A stretch of 64,000 bases of DNA from Fomitopsis serialis (Eukaryota > Basidiomycota > Agaricomycetes > Polyporales > Fomitopsidaceae): positions 1 to 64,000 of the forward strand of contig NW_025955151.1 of assembly GCF_022376445.1 (NCBI RefSeq). The letters are read 5' to 3'. The stretch's first letter is position 1; the number at the start of each line of letters is the position of its first letter. The notes beneath the pieces are model-generated. The model was not told the origin of the DNA and searched no databases. It saw nothing but the letters and a program-made list of their open reading frames with translations. Made by a program: the position numbers and the translations under genes. Of this stretch, positions 49,745 to 61,626 are shown in pieces.

Positions 49745-52674
49745 CCTCCGCCCCCAGCTCTCTCAAGGCTGCCGTCGCACCCGCAGACGGCCAGTTTGAT
49801 GATTCCGGTCTCTTCGTCGCCGACAAGGCGACCCACGAGTCCGCAGCAACGACCCTCGCTGCGCTCGCCCAAAAGGATGGCCCCAAGGCCCTCCAGTCTG
49901 TCGGCTTCAACGATGCTGCTATCAAGGCCCTCAGCGACAAGAAGTCGCCCGCGGCGCGTGAGGGTGCAGCGAACGCCGTCGCTGTGATCACCAAGTCCGA
50001 CGCTGTGAAGGCTCTCGAGCCCCTTTTCATTGACTCCGGACTCTACGCTGCTCTGCTCGAATGCTTCGCCGACAAGATGCCCGCTGTGCGCACGGCCGCC
50101 ATCGAGGCAGTGAAGGCGTACGTTGTGGGTATGAACACTTGGGGTGCAGCGCTTGTGCTTCCCGCCCTTCTTCACTAGATCAAGACGGTCGGCAAGTGGC
50201 AGGTCAAGACCGGCTCGCTCACTGTCCTCAACCAGCTTGTTACAAGCGCGCCTCTTCAGACTGCGCGTCTCACCCCAGAGATCGTCCCCATCCTCGCTGA
50301 GGCGATCTGGGACACGAAGGCTGACGTGAAGAAGGCTGCGAAGGATTCGCTTGAGAGGGCCACGGCTCTAGTTTCCAACAAGGATATAGAACGCTTCATT
50401 CCTGCACTCATCAAGGCTCTGATCAACCCCGTTGAGGAGGTTCCCAAGACCATCAACCTCCTCTCGGCCACCACATTCGTTTCGGAGGTAGACTCCGCTA
50501 CGCTCTCACTCATGGTCCCTCTGCTTTCTCGCGGTCTTAGTGAGAAGCCTACTGCTACTAAGCGCAGGGTCGCCGTGTACGTTTGAACCCACCCGATCAC
50601 GTTGTCCGCATCGCTAATGGTATCTGTAGAATCATCGACAACATGGCTAAGCTCGTAGACTCCGCTGTCACCGTTCGTCCCTTCATCCCGAAGCTGCTCC
50701 CGGGACTTCTTAAAGTCGAGACGACCATCGGTGACCGCGAGGCTCGCAGCGTCGTTGGCCGTGCTGTCGCCACCCTCCGTCAAGTCGGTGACGTCCCCGC
50801 CGACAACGACGGTTCTGATTTCCCGCCCTTGAAGAAGGCGGACGAGAAGCAGCTCGCGCATTCCCTCCTCGGTCTCTACAAGAAGGCTGGCGCTGAGGCC
50901 CCTTCTGCGGGCTCCATCGACGTCATGTACGCCAGCAACCTTGCTGCCAACCCCGTCAACGCGAAGAACTTCGACGTGTCGGAGTGGCAATCGCTTGCGC
51001 CTTACCTCGCGTTCGTCACGACGACGCCTGAGCCCATCGTGATCGTCAACGAGTGGGTTGTCAAGTCTGCATCTCTGGAGGATGAGGACACCGAAGTCCC
51101 TGAGGATGAGGAGGAGGGCGAGGATCTTTGCAACTGCCAATTCTCGCTCGCCTACGGTGCTAAGATCCTGCTGAACACTGCGACTCTCCGTCTCAAGCGT
51201 GGTCACCGCTATGGTCTGTGCGGTCGCAATGGTACCGGCAAGTCCACTCTCATGCGTGCCATCACCAACGGGTGGGTTCATTGCCTCGCGATACGTTGAC
51301 GTTGCTTATTCTCGCTTTACAGCCAAGTTGAGGGCTTCCCGTCGCCGGATGAGGTCCGAACCTTCTACGTCGAGCACGATATCGACGGTAGCGAGGCCGA
51401 GACGGCCATCCTCGAATTCATCCTTTCCGACACACGTATCCAGGCTGGCGAGCAGGAGGTTATCGAGACGCTCGCGTCCGTAGGCTTCAGCGACGAGAGG
51501 CAGAAGCAGGCGATTGGCAGTCTGTCTGGTGGCTGGAAGATGAAGCTCGCTCTCGCGCGCGCGATGTTGTTCAAGGCTGACATTCTGCTCCTCGATGAGC
51601 CAACTAACCACTTGGACGTTGTCAACGTCGCGTGGCTCGAGAACTACCTCACCGGCCTTACGACTTGCACGTCCATCATCGTCTCGCACGACTCTGGCTT
51701 CCTCAACAACACCATCACCGACGTCCTCCATCTCAACCGCTTCAAGCTCAGGAGGTACAGGGGCAACCTTGAGTCCTTCATGAAGCAGGTTCCTGAGGCG
51801 CGCTCGTACTACACGCTCGAGGCGCAGGAGGACTACCAGTTCAAGCTGCCCGACCCGCCCCTTCTCGAGGGTGTCAAGACCAAGGAGAAGTCGCTTCTCA
51901 AGATGCGCAAGGTCGGCTACCCAGTACCCGACGCAGCCCGTACAGCAGCTGTACGACATCACGCTCCAAGTCTCGCTCTCTTCTCGTGTCGCCGTCCTCG
52001 GTCCCAACGGATCCGGCAAGTCGACGCTCGTCAAGTTGCTCATTGGCGATCTCGAGCCCAACAGAGGCGGTGAGACCTGGAAGCACCCGAACTTGGTCAT
52101 CGGCTACGTCGCGCAGCACGCTTTCCACCATCTCGATAATCATTTCGACAAGACGCCGCTGGAGTACATGCTGTGGCGTTACGGTGAGGACTTGGAGGAG
52201 ATGATGAAGGCGAATCGACAGATTTCAAAAGAGGAGCAGCAGAAGATGAAGGAGGGCACTGTCGTCGTCGTCGAGGGCCAGAAGCGCTTGATTGACGAGA
52301 TCGTGGCGCGCAAGAAGCTCAAGCAGTCGTACGAGTACGAGGCGTCGCTCAAGGCCCTCTCCTCGTCAGAGAACATCTGGCTGCCGCGTGACGAGCTGAT
52401 CAAGCGTGGCTTCGAGAAGAAGGTCCTCGAGGTCGACACCCGTGAGGCGCAGCACCTCGGTCTGCTCCCCCCTTCGTTCGTCGCGAGATCGAGAAGCACT
52501 CCGCGGACTTCGGTCTCGAGGCCGAGTTCGTGTCGCACAACTCGATGTGCGGTCTCTCCGGTGGTCTGATGGTGAAGGTTGTGCTCGGCGCTGCAATGTG
52601 GCGTCGCCCGCACGTCATCTGCCTGGGCGAGCCGACGAACTACGTCGACCGCTTGTCGATGATGAAGGACTGAT
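49745..52674 (+). pseudogene. TEF3: Translation elongation factor 3 (EF-3) pseudogene
   Basis: EF-3 is the fungal ABC-F ATPase that releases tRNA from the ribosomal exit site. The copy starts without an ATG at SSLKAAVAPADGQFDDSG. It runs through the HEAT repeats, then the first ABC domain: GRNGTGKSTLMRA, SLSGGWKMKLALARAM, LLLDEPTNHLD. The second ABC domain follows: GPNGSGKSTLVKLL, then [20 protein letters not shown] and [12 protein letters not shown]. Two introns are kept (about 50576-50629 and 51271-51321). Lesions are the missing start, an in-frame TAG at 50176-50178 in place of Gln, a frameshift near 51915-51935 and another near 52480, signature LSGGQ changed to LSGGL, Walker B Asp changed to Gly, and loss of the C-terminus. 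It cannot make a working EF-3. Confidence 0.92.
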
Positions 52675-53679
52675 GAGGTGCACGTCGACAAGGGGCACCC
52701 CGAAGCCGCGACTATCAAGGTCGCCATCGGGCTCGATCAAGCCGCGAATTCGACGGTCGATGTCCTTGAACGTCGGACCTGGCCATCGGTCTAGCGTAGT
52801 AGAGCCCATTGCCGCACTCCCCGGACGTACACCCTCCGGCCTTGGGTTGCATGCTTAAAGTGCGAGTACCAGGCCTCCCAGCTCATCCCTTGCGACGACG
52901 ACTTCGCGCGATAACCCCACGCTGCCGCTAGCAGCTACATCGCACCTTTCAACACCGCAGGCGCGCAGCTGAGTACAGGAAGCAACATCCGGGGCCGGCT
53001 CGTCCCCTGGATGTCGACATCGACTGGCAACACACCGACGCAGGCCAATCCCAACAGGGGCCTCCCACCACCGTTGAAGCAGCCGAGCAACCTGCGCCAA
53101 ACCGCGGTGAGTATGAAGGGTGGCTTCGCACCTATTGCAGGCATCGCCATGGGCTTGGGGAAGCGGGCGGTGGAATGCGTTGGGGCGCGTGGGGTGGGTT
53201 CGGTATGTTGAGTGGTCCCTCGAGCGGAGCATCCATGATCTCGCAGTCGTCCTCGGTGTCCTCTTCACGTGGGGAGCAAGCATGGGCGCGATCCTTGTGA
53301 TCTTGATCCACATGCATTCGCGTCGATCTTCAAGACGTACCTACGCAAATGTGAATAGATTGCTAGTATGTGTCTTGTTTGTATTGTCATTATCACTCAT
53401 GGATCTGTATAGTGGCGAATATGTACGAGTAACTGGGGTGGTTTTAGCTCTGTACTATACTTCAGTAGAGACTTAGTGATTTATGTACATCTTACTTCTT
53501 ATTGAAATTGATCTCAGGCATCGTTGCTTCAGCTCACTTCAGACTGAGCTAACGCTCTTGGATTTCCTTTCAAGCAAACTTCATTCATCTTGGAGGTACA
53601 TATTTATGCATTTAGTACATCATGGTGAAGTAAACGGTTGAGATGATACCTGAAGTAAAGTAAAGTTGGCGAAAGTATG
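52675..53679. other. Unassigned interval before the right arm
   Basis: Short open frames occur on both strands but none shows a family. 53220-53680 is A/T-richer. A stretch encoding MKGGFAPIAGIAMG near 53113 is Gly-rich and could be debris. Confidence 0.4.
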
Positions 53680-55512
53680 AATAAGGAAAATGGGTTTTTC
53701 CTGATGCGTAGCAAACGGTCCGGCCGGTGCACTGTCCTAGGCCAGCCAGAGCAAAATGCGACACATCTGTCCAATGTATAGACTCTTCAGCTATATCATG
53801 CATGGATACAGAAGTGATGATCAGCATTGTTCAAATTGAGTGATACTCATATGAGACCAGATTCCCTTAACTCTGTACTGCATTCAGCTTGTGTGAATAA
53901 GACTATTCCTTTGGAGGACTCACTCATTGTGAGGAAATGAATCATTCTAGATAGTCAAACACTATTTGGAAAGAATGTTGGCTGCAGGGAGTGAACATCA
54001 TTATCCAACATGTATGCCCCTTATCTCCTGTCCTGCATTCAGCTTCAAAGAATAAGACTATTCCTGTTGGGGATGTAGTCTGTGCATTGAAATAGCACAT
54101 TCTAGATAGTCAAACATTGTGGGAAAAGAAAACTGGCCTCAGGAGTTGAATAGTACGTTCTCAGAGAAGCCTGTGAGCATTTTTTATTTTGTATTCTCTG
54201 ACCTAACTAGGCATCTCTGTACACTAGGGAACATATACTGTACTCTGTGAATGAAGGGCTACCAGATGATACCAAATTTCCTTATATGGCAATCTGACGG
54301 CCCGGCTGTTTTTCACCGAGCTCGGTGGTTTAACCTCGGCCATTTCCGAGCTCAGTGCTTCAACAACAAACTCGGTCATTGAACACTCAGCTCGGCCCTT
54401 TAACTGGGCCCCTTAACACTGAGCTCAATGCTTTGATACTGACCTCGGCGGTTTTCACCGAGCTCGGCGCTCGAAACCTCGGCCCGAGCCTCGGCCATTT
54501 ATCCTCGGCGCCGAGCCCGGCCAATTTTTCTCTCGGCCACCGAGCCTAGCTGTTTAACCTCGGTGGTTCAATACTGTGCTCAGTGGCTCACTACTGAGCT
54601 CGGTGGTTTGATACCGAGCTTGGTGGCTCATCTCTGGGCTCGGTGGTTCAACTCTGAGCTCGGTGGGTGGTTAAATATTGAGCTTGGTTGATACAACCTT
54701 GGTCATTTTCCAGCTGAGCTTGGGGGTTAACAATTCTTGTTGTTATATCACCGGCAGATCAATTCTGAGGGGTCTGGCTGGTTTTGGAGAAGCCCGGCCG
54801 GTCTGTTCATCTGGGGTCCGGCTGGCTGGATGATTACAAACTAGCCCGGCCGGATTGTTTACAGCCCAGATTCCGCAAGGCTTCCGGCCGGATGTTTGGA
54901 AGGTGGAATTTTGCCCGGCCGGACTGTTTCATCTGGGGTCTGGCCGGAAGGTTAGAAACCAACCCCCGGTCCCGGCCGGAACATTGAGAATCCAAATCTT
55001 TGGAGGCCTCCAGCCGGATCATTGCTGAGTGCGCCGGCCGGACCATTGCTGAGTGCTCCGGCCAGACCATTGCTGAGTGCTCCGGCTGGACCGTTGAGAG
55101 CCCAAATTTTCGAGGCCTCCGGCTGGGACACTGATCAAAGGTCCGGCCGAAACGTTGGGTATGTGTCCAGCCGGACCGTAGGAAGCCTAAATCTTTCGAG
55201 GCCTCCGGCCGGACCGTTGACCAGAGCTCCGGCCGGGATGTTGGATAACAGTCTGGCCGGACCGTAGGAAACCCATATTTCTCAAGGCCTCCGGCCGGTA
55301 CGTTCACCAGAGCTCCGGCCGGAACGTTACCCAACACTCCGGCCGGACCATTCCAAACCACCACCCTCCCTCCGGCCGGTTCGTTGCTGGCGGCGGCCGC
55401 TCCAAACGGTAGACCCGGAGTGCTCCGGCCGAGCCCGGGTACACCGTTAGAAACGGGCCAAATGCACTCCGGGTGGACCGTTCGAAACGGTCAAGTTCCA
55501 CTCAGTAATGTG
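53680..55512 (-). repeat. Right terminal inverted repeat of the giant element
   Basis: Read on the minus strand it repeats the left arm in order: terminal CACATTACTGAGTGG, the GGTCCGGCCGG array (55505-54780), the CCGAGCTCGG array (54690-54300), GGAATAGTCTTATTC sub-repeats (54060 and 53910) and CGCATCAGGAAAAA at 53690. The stretch 53870-54290 matches 5590-6014 almost base for base. Identity over the outermost 250 bp looks about 95 percent by eye, apart from the first 9 bases. The inner part, 53700-53870, is shorter than its left partner. Confidence 0.88.
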
Positions 55513-55519
55513 GCATCTG
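55513..55519. repeat. 7-bp target-site duplication of the giant element (right)
   Basis: GCATCTG, identical to 4490-4496. It lies ten bases before the hAT intron acceptor (TTAG ending at 55529). Confidence 0.9.
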
Positions 55520-55529
55520 GACTACTTAG

Positions 55530-56252
55530 TTCTCGACCCGCGCTACAAGTTCAAGTATTTCTATGACAATGATTGGCCTGACGAATGGATCACAGAGGCC
55601 CGCTCGCTGCTACGGCGGACTTACGATGACGAGTGGGTGGGGCGATGGCCAGCACCAGACTCGGACCACCAAGAAAGTGCCGAGTCACCCGAGGTATGCC
55701 GTCATCAGTACGAGCTTTGCAATCCAATTGACGAATTCCATGCTCAGCAGACTGCTAAACCGTCGAAGAAGAAGAAGCAAAACATGTTTGATGTTGCCCG
55801 TGCCAGTCGCCAGGAGCCAAGTGAGCCGATTGGGCACGAGCTTGAACACTACCTCAGCAGTGGTCCTGCACCGAAGATCAAAAATGTACTAAAGTGGTGG
55901 ACCTCGGAGAAGGTGCGAAAGAATTACCCAAACCTGTCGCGCATGGCAGTTTGTTATCTTACGATCCCGCGTAAGTGATCTCATGTGTACGATTGACTCG
56001 AACGTGACTGATGGTGGTATTGCAGCCACCTCTGTTGCAGTCGAACGACTGTTCAGCAAAGGCCGCATCATTCTTTCTCATCTTCGCAATGGGCTCTCAG
56101 CGGCTTCGATTCGTGCACTGCTGTGCCTCAACAACTGGAGTCTGTTGGGCTTCGTCGAGGACGAGGATATTATGGCTGTCACTATCGAGGACCCTTCGCG
56201 CGATGAAGACGAGGATCCTTCAGAGGTATGGGGAGAGTATCACGAAGAATGA
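55530..56252 (+). CDS. hAT-0 transposase, exons 8-9 (C-terminal part)
   Basis: Exon 8 (55530-55970) continues the codon left open at 4446, giving IAM-VLDPRYKFKYF, the classic hAT block after the catalytic core. Exon 9 (56026-56252) begins in the middle of IPATSVAVERLFSKGR, the hATC dimerisation signature, and ends GEYHEE with a TGA. The 55-bp intron between them has a GTAAGT donor and TTGCAG acceptor. Both exons are open. The protein would be about 890 residues when joined to the 5' exons. The 51-kb intron makes normal expression improbable. Confidence 0.92.
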
Positions 56253-56469
56253 GTCATGACATGTGTAGTACGAGAGATACCTTGTGATCAGTGTACTTGT
56301 ATTGAATGACGAATGCAATTGCTCGAAGTACCCGCCACGAACCCTGTACCCGCGATGAACCCGCGTGACCCGCCATAGACCCGTACCCTCGGTGCGGGTC
56401 ACTGACCCTCGCGGGTACGGGTACGGGTAGGCGCCCAAGTATCCGGGGGTTTACCCCTGCAATTCACTA

Positions 56470-56477
56470 ACGCACAC
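56470..56477. repeat. 8-bp target-site duplication of the outer hAT (right)
   Basis: ACGCACAC, identical to 444-451. Confidence 0.93.
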
Positions 56478-57380
56478 ACCTTAGGTATTTTGAGAAACCT
56501 ATCCACCGCACCTTGACTGATACCCTCTTTGATACACCAGGAGGCAATTTCCCAGTCCGTTTCGGATTCGAACGGCTCCCATAATGGTCTAGGAGACTCG
56601 TCTTCGTCTAAGGTAAGCAAATCAGTATTTATACGGCAGCTCAATCTCTTTATGTACTCACCTGTGTCTCTTTGCATCTGGTTCTCTTTCCTCTTTGCGA
56701 GATGACGGCGCCAAGCTTCTTGAACGGTCTCTCTCTCTCCAGTTACCCTCCCTGCCTTCTCGTCTACAACCTCAACTCGAGTGTCGTCCTCGTCATCCAA
56801 CGCAATGGCTGTGCGTCGCACTGGTGCTGACGAGGACTCTGCTGTTCTTGCAGCGCGACTCGGCCCGGCGGTAGGCACGAAGATGAGGTCTTGCGCTTCG
56901 TCCTCGTCCTAGTATTCGCCCTCTTCCTCGTCCTCTTCCTCGTCCTCGTCCTCGTCCCGATCTTCTCGCTCGAACGCTGTGTGGGAGCGAACAAATGACG
57001 GTCCGGCGGTCTCGTCCGTTCGTGCGCCGTCCTGAGCTATACCACTAGACGTGCTTGCTGCAGGAGTAGGTGAGCGTGTATGCCTCTCAAAAGGTCAGCA
57101 ACACTTCTATAAGGCAAAGTTAGGTATGTACTCACCTACAATCAGCACGCGCCTTCCCTTTTGCACCGCGTTTCTTCTTTGCATCCACCACCGCTTCATC
57201 CTCGCTGCTAGAGTCCTTAGAATCCACGAAGATTTCCCTCAGCTTTCCTTTCTTGTACCAGCGGCATTGGCGGCTGGTTGACTGGTGAGCCATTAGGCCT
57301 TGCGTGGTGTCGAAGTAGCCATAACACGCCTCGCAGGTCTGTGCAAACAGATTCGCCGAACCGCGCGATCTCTTCGGCAT
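56478..57380 (-). CDS. Outer Plavaka transposase, 5' exons
   Basis: Exon 1 (57380-57136) encodes MPKRSRGSANLFAQTCEACY with the family C2H2 finger (CEACYGYFDTTQGLMAHQ) followed by CRWYKKGKLREIF. A further acidic/basic linker contains RRTAIALDDEDDTRVEVVDE. The last exon before the hAT reads LWEPFESETDWEIASWCIKE and ends FLKIPK at a GTGTGT donor (56480). A TAG at 56911-56909 falls in the linker frame; unless an unseen intron removes it, this copy was already inactive. The acidic linker at about 57000-56910 is made of GAGGAC/GACGAG repeats. Confidence 0.8.
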
Positions 57381-58403
57381 GTTCTACTCTTCCTAGTAAG
57401 CTTCTACGTGCAAGGTGAATCCGCCTCCAAAAACCAGAATTCCGCGGATAAATACACTCACCTATTTGCGCAGAACGCTGAGGCTCTGGCCTGGTGATGA
57501 CGGTGAGTTTTTGCGTTCAGAACGGTGCCGTAATTCGCAAGCACCCTGTGGTGTTTAAACGCCAGGGTGCCTTTCTTACGTCTTGCGCCAGGGCCAGGTG
57601 TGCTTGCCTTCAAGCACGATTTGGCTACCCAAGTCTTGTCTTACATCTGTACCGACCAGTGCCTCTGTCTCACCGGATAATTCGTATTCAAGAGTTTACC
57701 TTCTGGTTCGTCACGCCCTTACATCGCTCACCTTTTGTTTACACATTGATACAGACACTTGGTAGAGACCATACACGATCTCTTATTCGCCACCGCACTT
57801 CTGCCAAAGGCCCTACCTGAGTTCTGCTCTTGGAGGTTGTAGTAAAGGTGAGTGCATTGAACGGTTTGAAGATCGTGTTACCTACGACTAGCAATGATTT
57901 TTGTGAGTACCTATGTTGCGTCTTGTCAGGTCTGAGGTGCCCTTCAAATTCCTTATTCGGATGAGTGCGGTCACTGCAGTGTCACCGCACTCATCTGAAT
58001 CAGGAAACTATCGGCCCAATTGCCAGCCTGAACACGGCGAAGTGTTTAATGGCGGTATATGGGATGCGGGCAGCGATGTGCAGTAAACGTTGTGCGGAGT
58101 GCCGTCGACTCTGTAAGGTATGAGTTTTGATTGGGCTATAGGGGGGGGGGGCTTTCACACCGCCGTCGAACTTTGAACTTCTTGAGTGAAGAAGGACGAT
58201 TAGGCCACCTTGTGCTGTCCCAATCACGCGAGTCCTGATTGTTGCAGGCCGGATTCGATAGATCGTCATTGGACGATAAGTTGTGAGTGCCGCTGTTTCC
58301 CTCCATGTGCCCGCATTCTACAGCAGCCGGGGGCCCCTAGGCCTTGGTGGCTGGCTTCCAGTGGCGCTGGTGGCGGTCACTTGGCCCTCAAGAATCTTAT
58401 GCG
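57381..58403. other. Spacer upstream of the outer Plavaka
   Basis: No gene is supported. It includes the Plavaka promoter side, a short inverted pair CACCCTG...CAGGGTG at 57542-57570, a hairpin at 57951-58004 and a run of ten or more G at about 58141-58150. Confidence 0.45.
57951..58004. repeat. Strong hairpin, 21-bp arms
   Basis: Arms 57951-57971 and 57984-58004 pair with only two mismatches (core ATGAGTGCGGT with ACCGCACTCAT). The 12-base loop contains the smaller palindrome CACTGCAGTG. Confidence 0.8.
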
Positions 58404-60448
58404 ATGAGTGATTCTTTCTTTTCGATATACCTCAGGCTCAGGCACCAAACCATATCCCCCTCCTCATGTCCACCATACGTTACGTTCACGGGCGCGGTCC
58501 TCACATTGTCGCCACCCCGGTTCAGACGACGGACACGTCATTGACGCTAAGGATCTCCCTGCCATTCCGAGCCAGGGAATCTGGGAGGGAGAACTAGAAG
58601 GTAAGCAGGTATCGCGTCACATCACTCACCGAAACTCTCTTACTCAATGCATTACTCAACGCATCTCTGCAGCGCTCTCTCTCTCTCCATTGTCCTCAGC
58701 AAGTGACCCGCCATCCTCCCCTGGGCTGGGTCCTGCGCACGCACACGGGCAGAAAGGGCGCTACGTCGATATTGTAGATCTGGCCAACAAGATCAGCCAT
58801 TGGCCCCTCGCCGACAAAATATTCGGCGACCTGCAAGAACGACCCGGTTTCCCTCGGCTCTACGACACCTCCACTGTCCGCCTCAACATTTCTTCACAGG
58901 ACTGGCAAGCAACAAGGCAATTCATCCAAGACCAACCGTCACTACTACATTGTCTATCGTGAGTGCACGGAGATTAAGTAGCGACCCTACCAGAAGCACT
59001 GACTATTTCCCCACAGCTTTGTGTACAACCCGGCCATGAGCAATCTCACGGTATACGGCCCAACAAGTCTGCACCAATGGGTCAACAATTGCTTGGCGGG
59101 TCAAGTCGGCGACGCTGCCGTCGTCTCGCCCTCCCAAGTCATTCGCATGGACGGGGCGCGCGGACTTCTCACCGCCAACGTAGCACACATCCCGGACGCC
59201 GTGATGACTGTGTCCACATCGAAGAAACTATCGCCAACCCGTTTAATCCACATCTCTCGCGACACGTACGTGAACGAGACATCGTACACCCAGATCCTCA
59301 AGAAGGTGCTGCCACAGGTAAGCAAACTTTACAACGCACTGCGATCAACCACCTACTGACGTATTTTCAGATCCACACCACAATGTGCGTGAAGCACAAA
59401 AGGGGTCCTCTTCTGTTCACCGTGATCAACTTAGAAGAACTCGCCTACATCGACCCTGATGAAGAGAATTCGCAGCCGGACGAGGACGGCTTTGTAGCGG
59501 GAGGCGGCATGGTGACGACATCTGTCTACCGGCTGGAAGCGCGGAGACCAGGTACTTGTAGGGAGGCTTCAAGCTCAGATGTACGTATTCATCCCAGAGG
59601 ATCGGGCCGATCTGGAGGTTTGCCTCAGAAGGTTTTGGGAGAAGAAGGACTGGCAGATTTGGAACTATTGCGTGGTACGTAACTTCTGCCTTTGATATAT
59701 ATATTGTCTTTGATGATTGCTCACTTGAACTTATGCAGCCCGTCCAACACAGATACATCGCCGGGTCGACAGTCGCTGAATTGCACGATCACGTCGTCAA
59801 CAAGTACCGAGGCGCGATCTGCAACATTCGCGAGGCGTCGCACAACCAGCGACTGATCGCTGAGACCACAGAGGCGATAGGACAAACGACGCACCCCTCA
59901 TACATCGCTTGGAGAACGAGGCACGAGACACGCCGAACTTCTCGCTGCCAGCCATCCCCGACCCCATCCCTAAACTAGTCGACGACATTCAAATCGCCGC
60001 GTACCAGCTGGCGGTGGACAAATGGAACAATAGCAACTACCGCGTTGACGACAACCTCCCGGAGGATGCGCTCAAAGGTGCCGATGAGCGAGCCATGATC
60101 CTGGAGGTTGCTAAGTGTCTGAAATGCCGTCTCGACGGACCTCTGTCGTCCGGGGAGGACGATATCATCGCGAACTTCAACAAGAGGAGGCGCGCGAACA
60201 CGCTGCCGCTGCAGACGGAGTCCGTCCTGTTGCAGGATGATACGTCGCAGGAGACCCTCGTCACGGACAGGGTGCACAGCGACGACTCGGCCAACACTTC
60301 TGCTAATACCTCTTTTGAGTCGCAGAGCGGGCAGAGCAGTCACTCCGCCCACAGCTCCTACGACGATGACGACAACCTGCGCACAGCCGACATCCTCTCA
60401 CTCGCCACCGGCCGTGAGCTGAGGAGCGAGACTCGGCGGCGTTCGTAA
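58404..60448 (+). CDS. Unrecognised multi-exon gene
   Basis: Open exons with good introns (about 58601-58672, 58961-59018, 59319-59370, 59681-59738) read IPSQGIWEGELEG, GRYVDIVDLANKISHWPLAD, NISSQDWQATRQFIQDQPSL, FVYNPAMSNLTVYGPTSLHQ, RDTYVNETSYTQILKKVLPQ, TTMCVKHKRGPLLFTVINLE and IQIAAYQLAVDKWNNSNYRV. A Ser/Asp-rich tail follows, with stop TAA at 60446-60448. The 5' end is unresolved: an ATG at 58404 is in a different frame from the main exon, so an upstream exon or intron is likely missing from my model. The fold and function are unknown. Some intron ends between 59540 and 59910 need frame changes that I could not settle. It is outside the nest and may be an ordinary host gene or another transposon's gene. 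Confidence 0.55.
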
Positions 60449-60754
60449 GTCATACGGTTCATGTCGGTTCGGGTAGGTTAGTGTCGTGTAGGTTCGCATT
60501 GTTCGCGTTTTCATAATGCTGTCGTGTCGCTTTGTCGTAACCGCACTAGAGCGTGTATCTACGTTGTATGTCAGTACGTGTCTGGAAACGATATATATAT
60601 GTCGCTTTGTTTATGTGCAGAAGTCACAACCTTAACGAAAGTTAACCGCTAGTCTTGGGCGCCTTCGTGTCTAATGCTGCGTACAAGCTAAGTACCTTCT
60701 CTAGTACTATCCTCAGTCTATATTACGCCTCATCTCGACTGTGTTACTCTCAGT
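60449..60754. other. Short spacer
   Basis: It holds the 3' flank of the preceding gene. There is a short ATATATAT run at about 60592-60600. No other feature is seen. Confidence 0.4.
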
Positions 60755-61626
60755 ATGATCACTCCACTTTCCGTCGATGAAACTGAACAGCAGAATCTGA
60801 TTGCGCTGCTTGAAAGCATACCCAACCTCAATCAAGTCTTGCAGGACTTGCTGGCACGGTTACAAAGCAACGGGTACATTCCTAGGGAAAAATCGAGTCA
60901 GTCAGGTAAGAATTACTCCTATGTTACACACGGATAGGTTCATACCACAGTAACCCTAGAATCATCAGCACTGAGCATGGAGAACACAGTCTCCTCCTCT
61001 CAGCTGTCTGTTGAACCGCGTTGGACACGCTCTCAAACTCAACAGCTAGCCCGTAACGATAACGGTAAGCTCTGCCTGATTATATGTGTACGTAAACTGG
61101 CCTGACATTTGCTTCAACCAGTGACTGCTCAGTCCAGCAATACCTCAGACCGCACCGTAGGGCCAGCCAGGCAGACACGGTCACGCCATCGAAAGGCACC
61201 GTATGCCCATGAAGCGGGTAACGAAGCGGGTAACCCTGCAGCTGAACAATCCTCTCATCGTCGTAATGCCCTGCGCCGGCGATCCCGCTCACCATGCTGG
61301 CGTGGAGGATTCCCATTTAGTGTTGTGAACACCGCACCATCGAATTTGGTATGGGAATCAGATCAGCTAACGGCACCGTCACAGTCGTCGAAGGCCAGCG
61401 TTCAAAGGTTCTTCACAATGCTCACCAGCAACCTGGCTGAGAGAAGGATCTTGGACTGCTGTAAGTCCCTGCAAATCGGTACGGTCTCTAGTATCCGCTT
61501 GCAAAGTTCGTCGGCAAACGAGTCGGTGACCACCCTCGCCAAACAATGCGCAATGGCTTTCAAAGACGATGCAACCTCCGACATCGTAGTGATGTTGCGA
61601 CTTATCCAGCTCGTGTGCCGTTGCAG
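60755..61626 (+). pseudogene. Unrecognised gene cut by foldback element 2
   Basis: From ATG 60755 (MITPLSVDETEQQNLIALLE) a first exon to about 60905 encodes a short helical, Leu-rich segment. After an intron a second exon reads MENTVSSSQLSVEPRWTRSQ. After another, the main exon reads RQTRSRHRKAPYAHEAGNEA, RRNALRRRSRSPCWRGGFPF and ASVQRFFTMLTSNLAERRIL to DIVVMLRLIQLV, where the foldback element begins at 61627. The middle is Arg/Ser-rich. No known domain was recognised. The remainder, if present, lies beyond the inserted element and outside the window. This is the second of two foldback insertions here that landed in a coding exon. Confidence 0.55.
61620..61626. repeat. Predicted target-site duplication of foldback element 2 (left copy)
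   Basis: By analogy with the two complete elements, GTTGCAG directly before GAGCCCATTCAGTGG should be the duplicated 7 bp. Its partner is beyond the window. Confidence 0.5.

Noticed and set aside
53120..53476. A possible small membrane protein (hydrophobic frame)
   Set aside because: No homologous feature, no start context beyond a chance ATG, and it overlaps unrelated frames in A/T-rich spacer.
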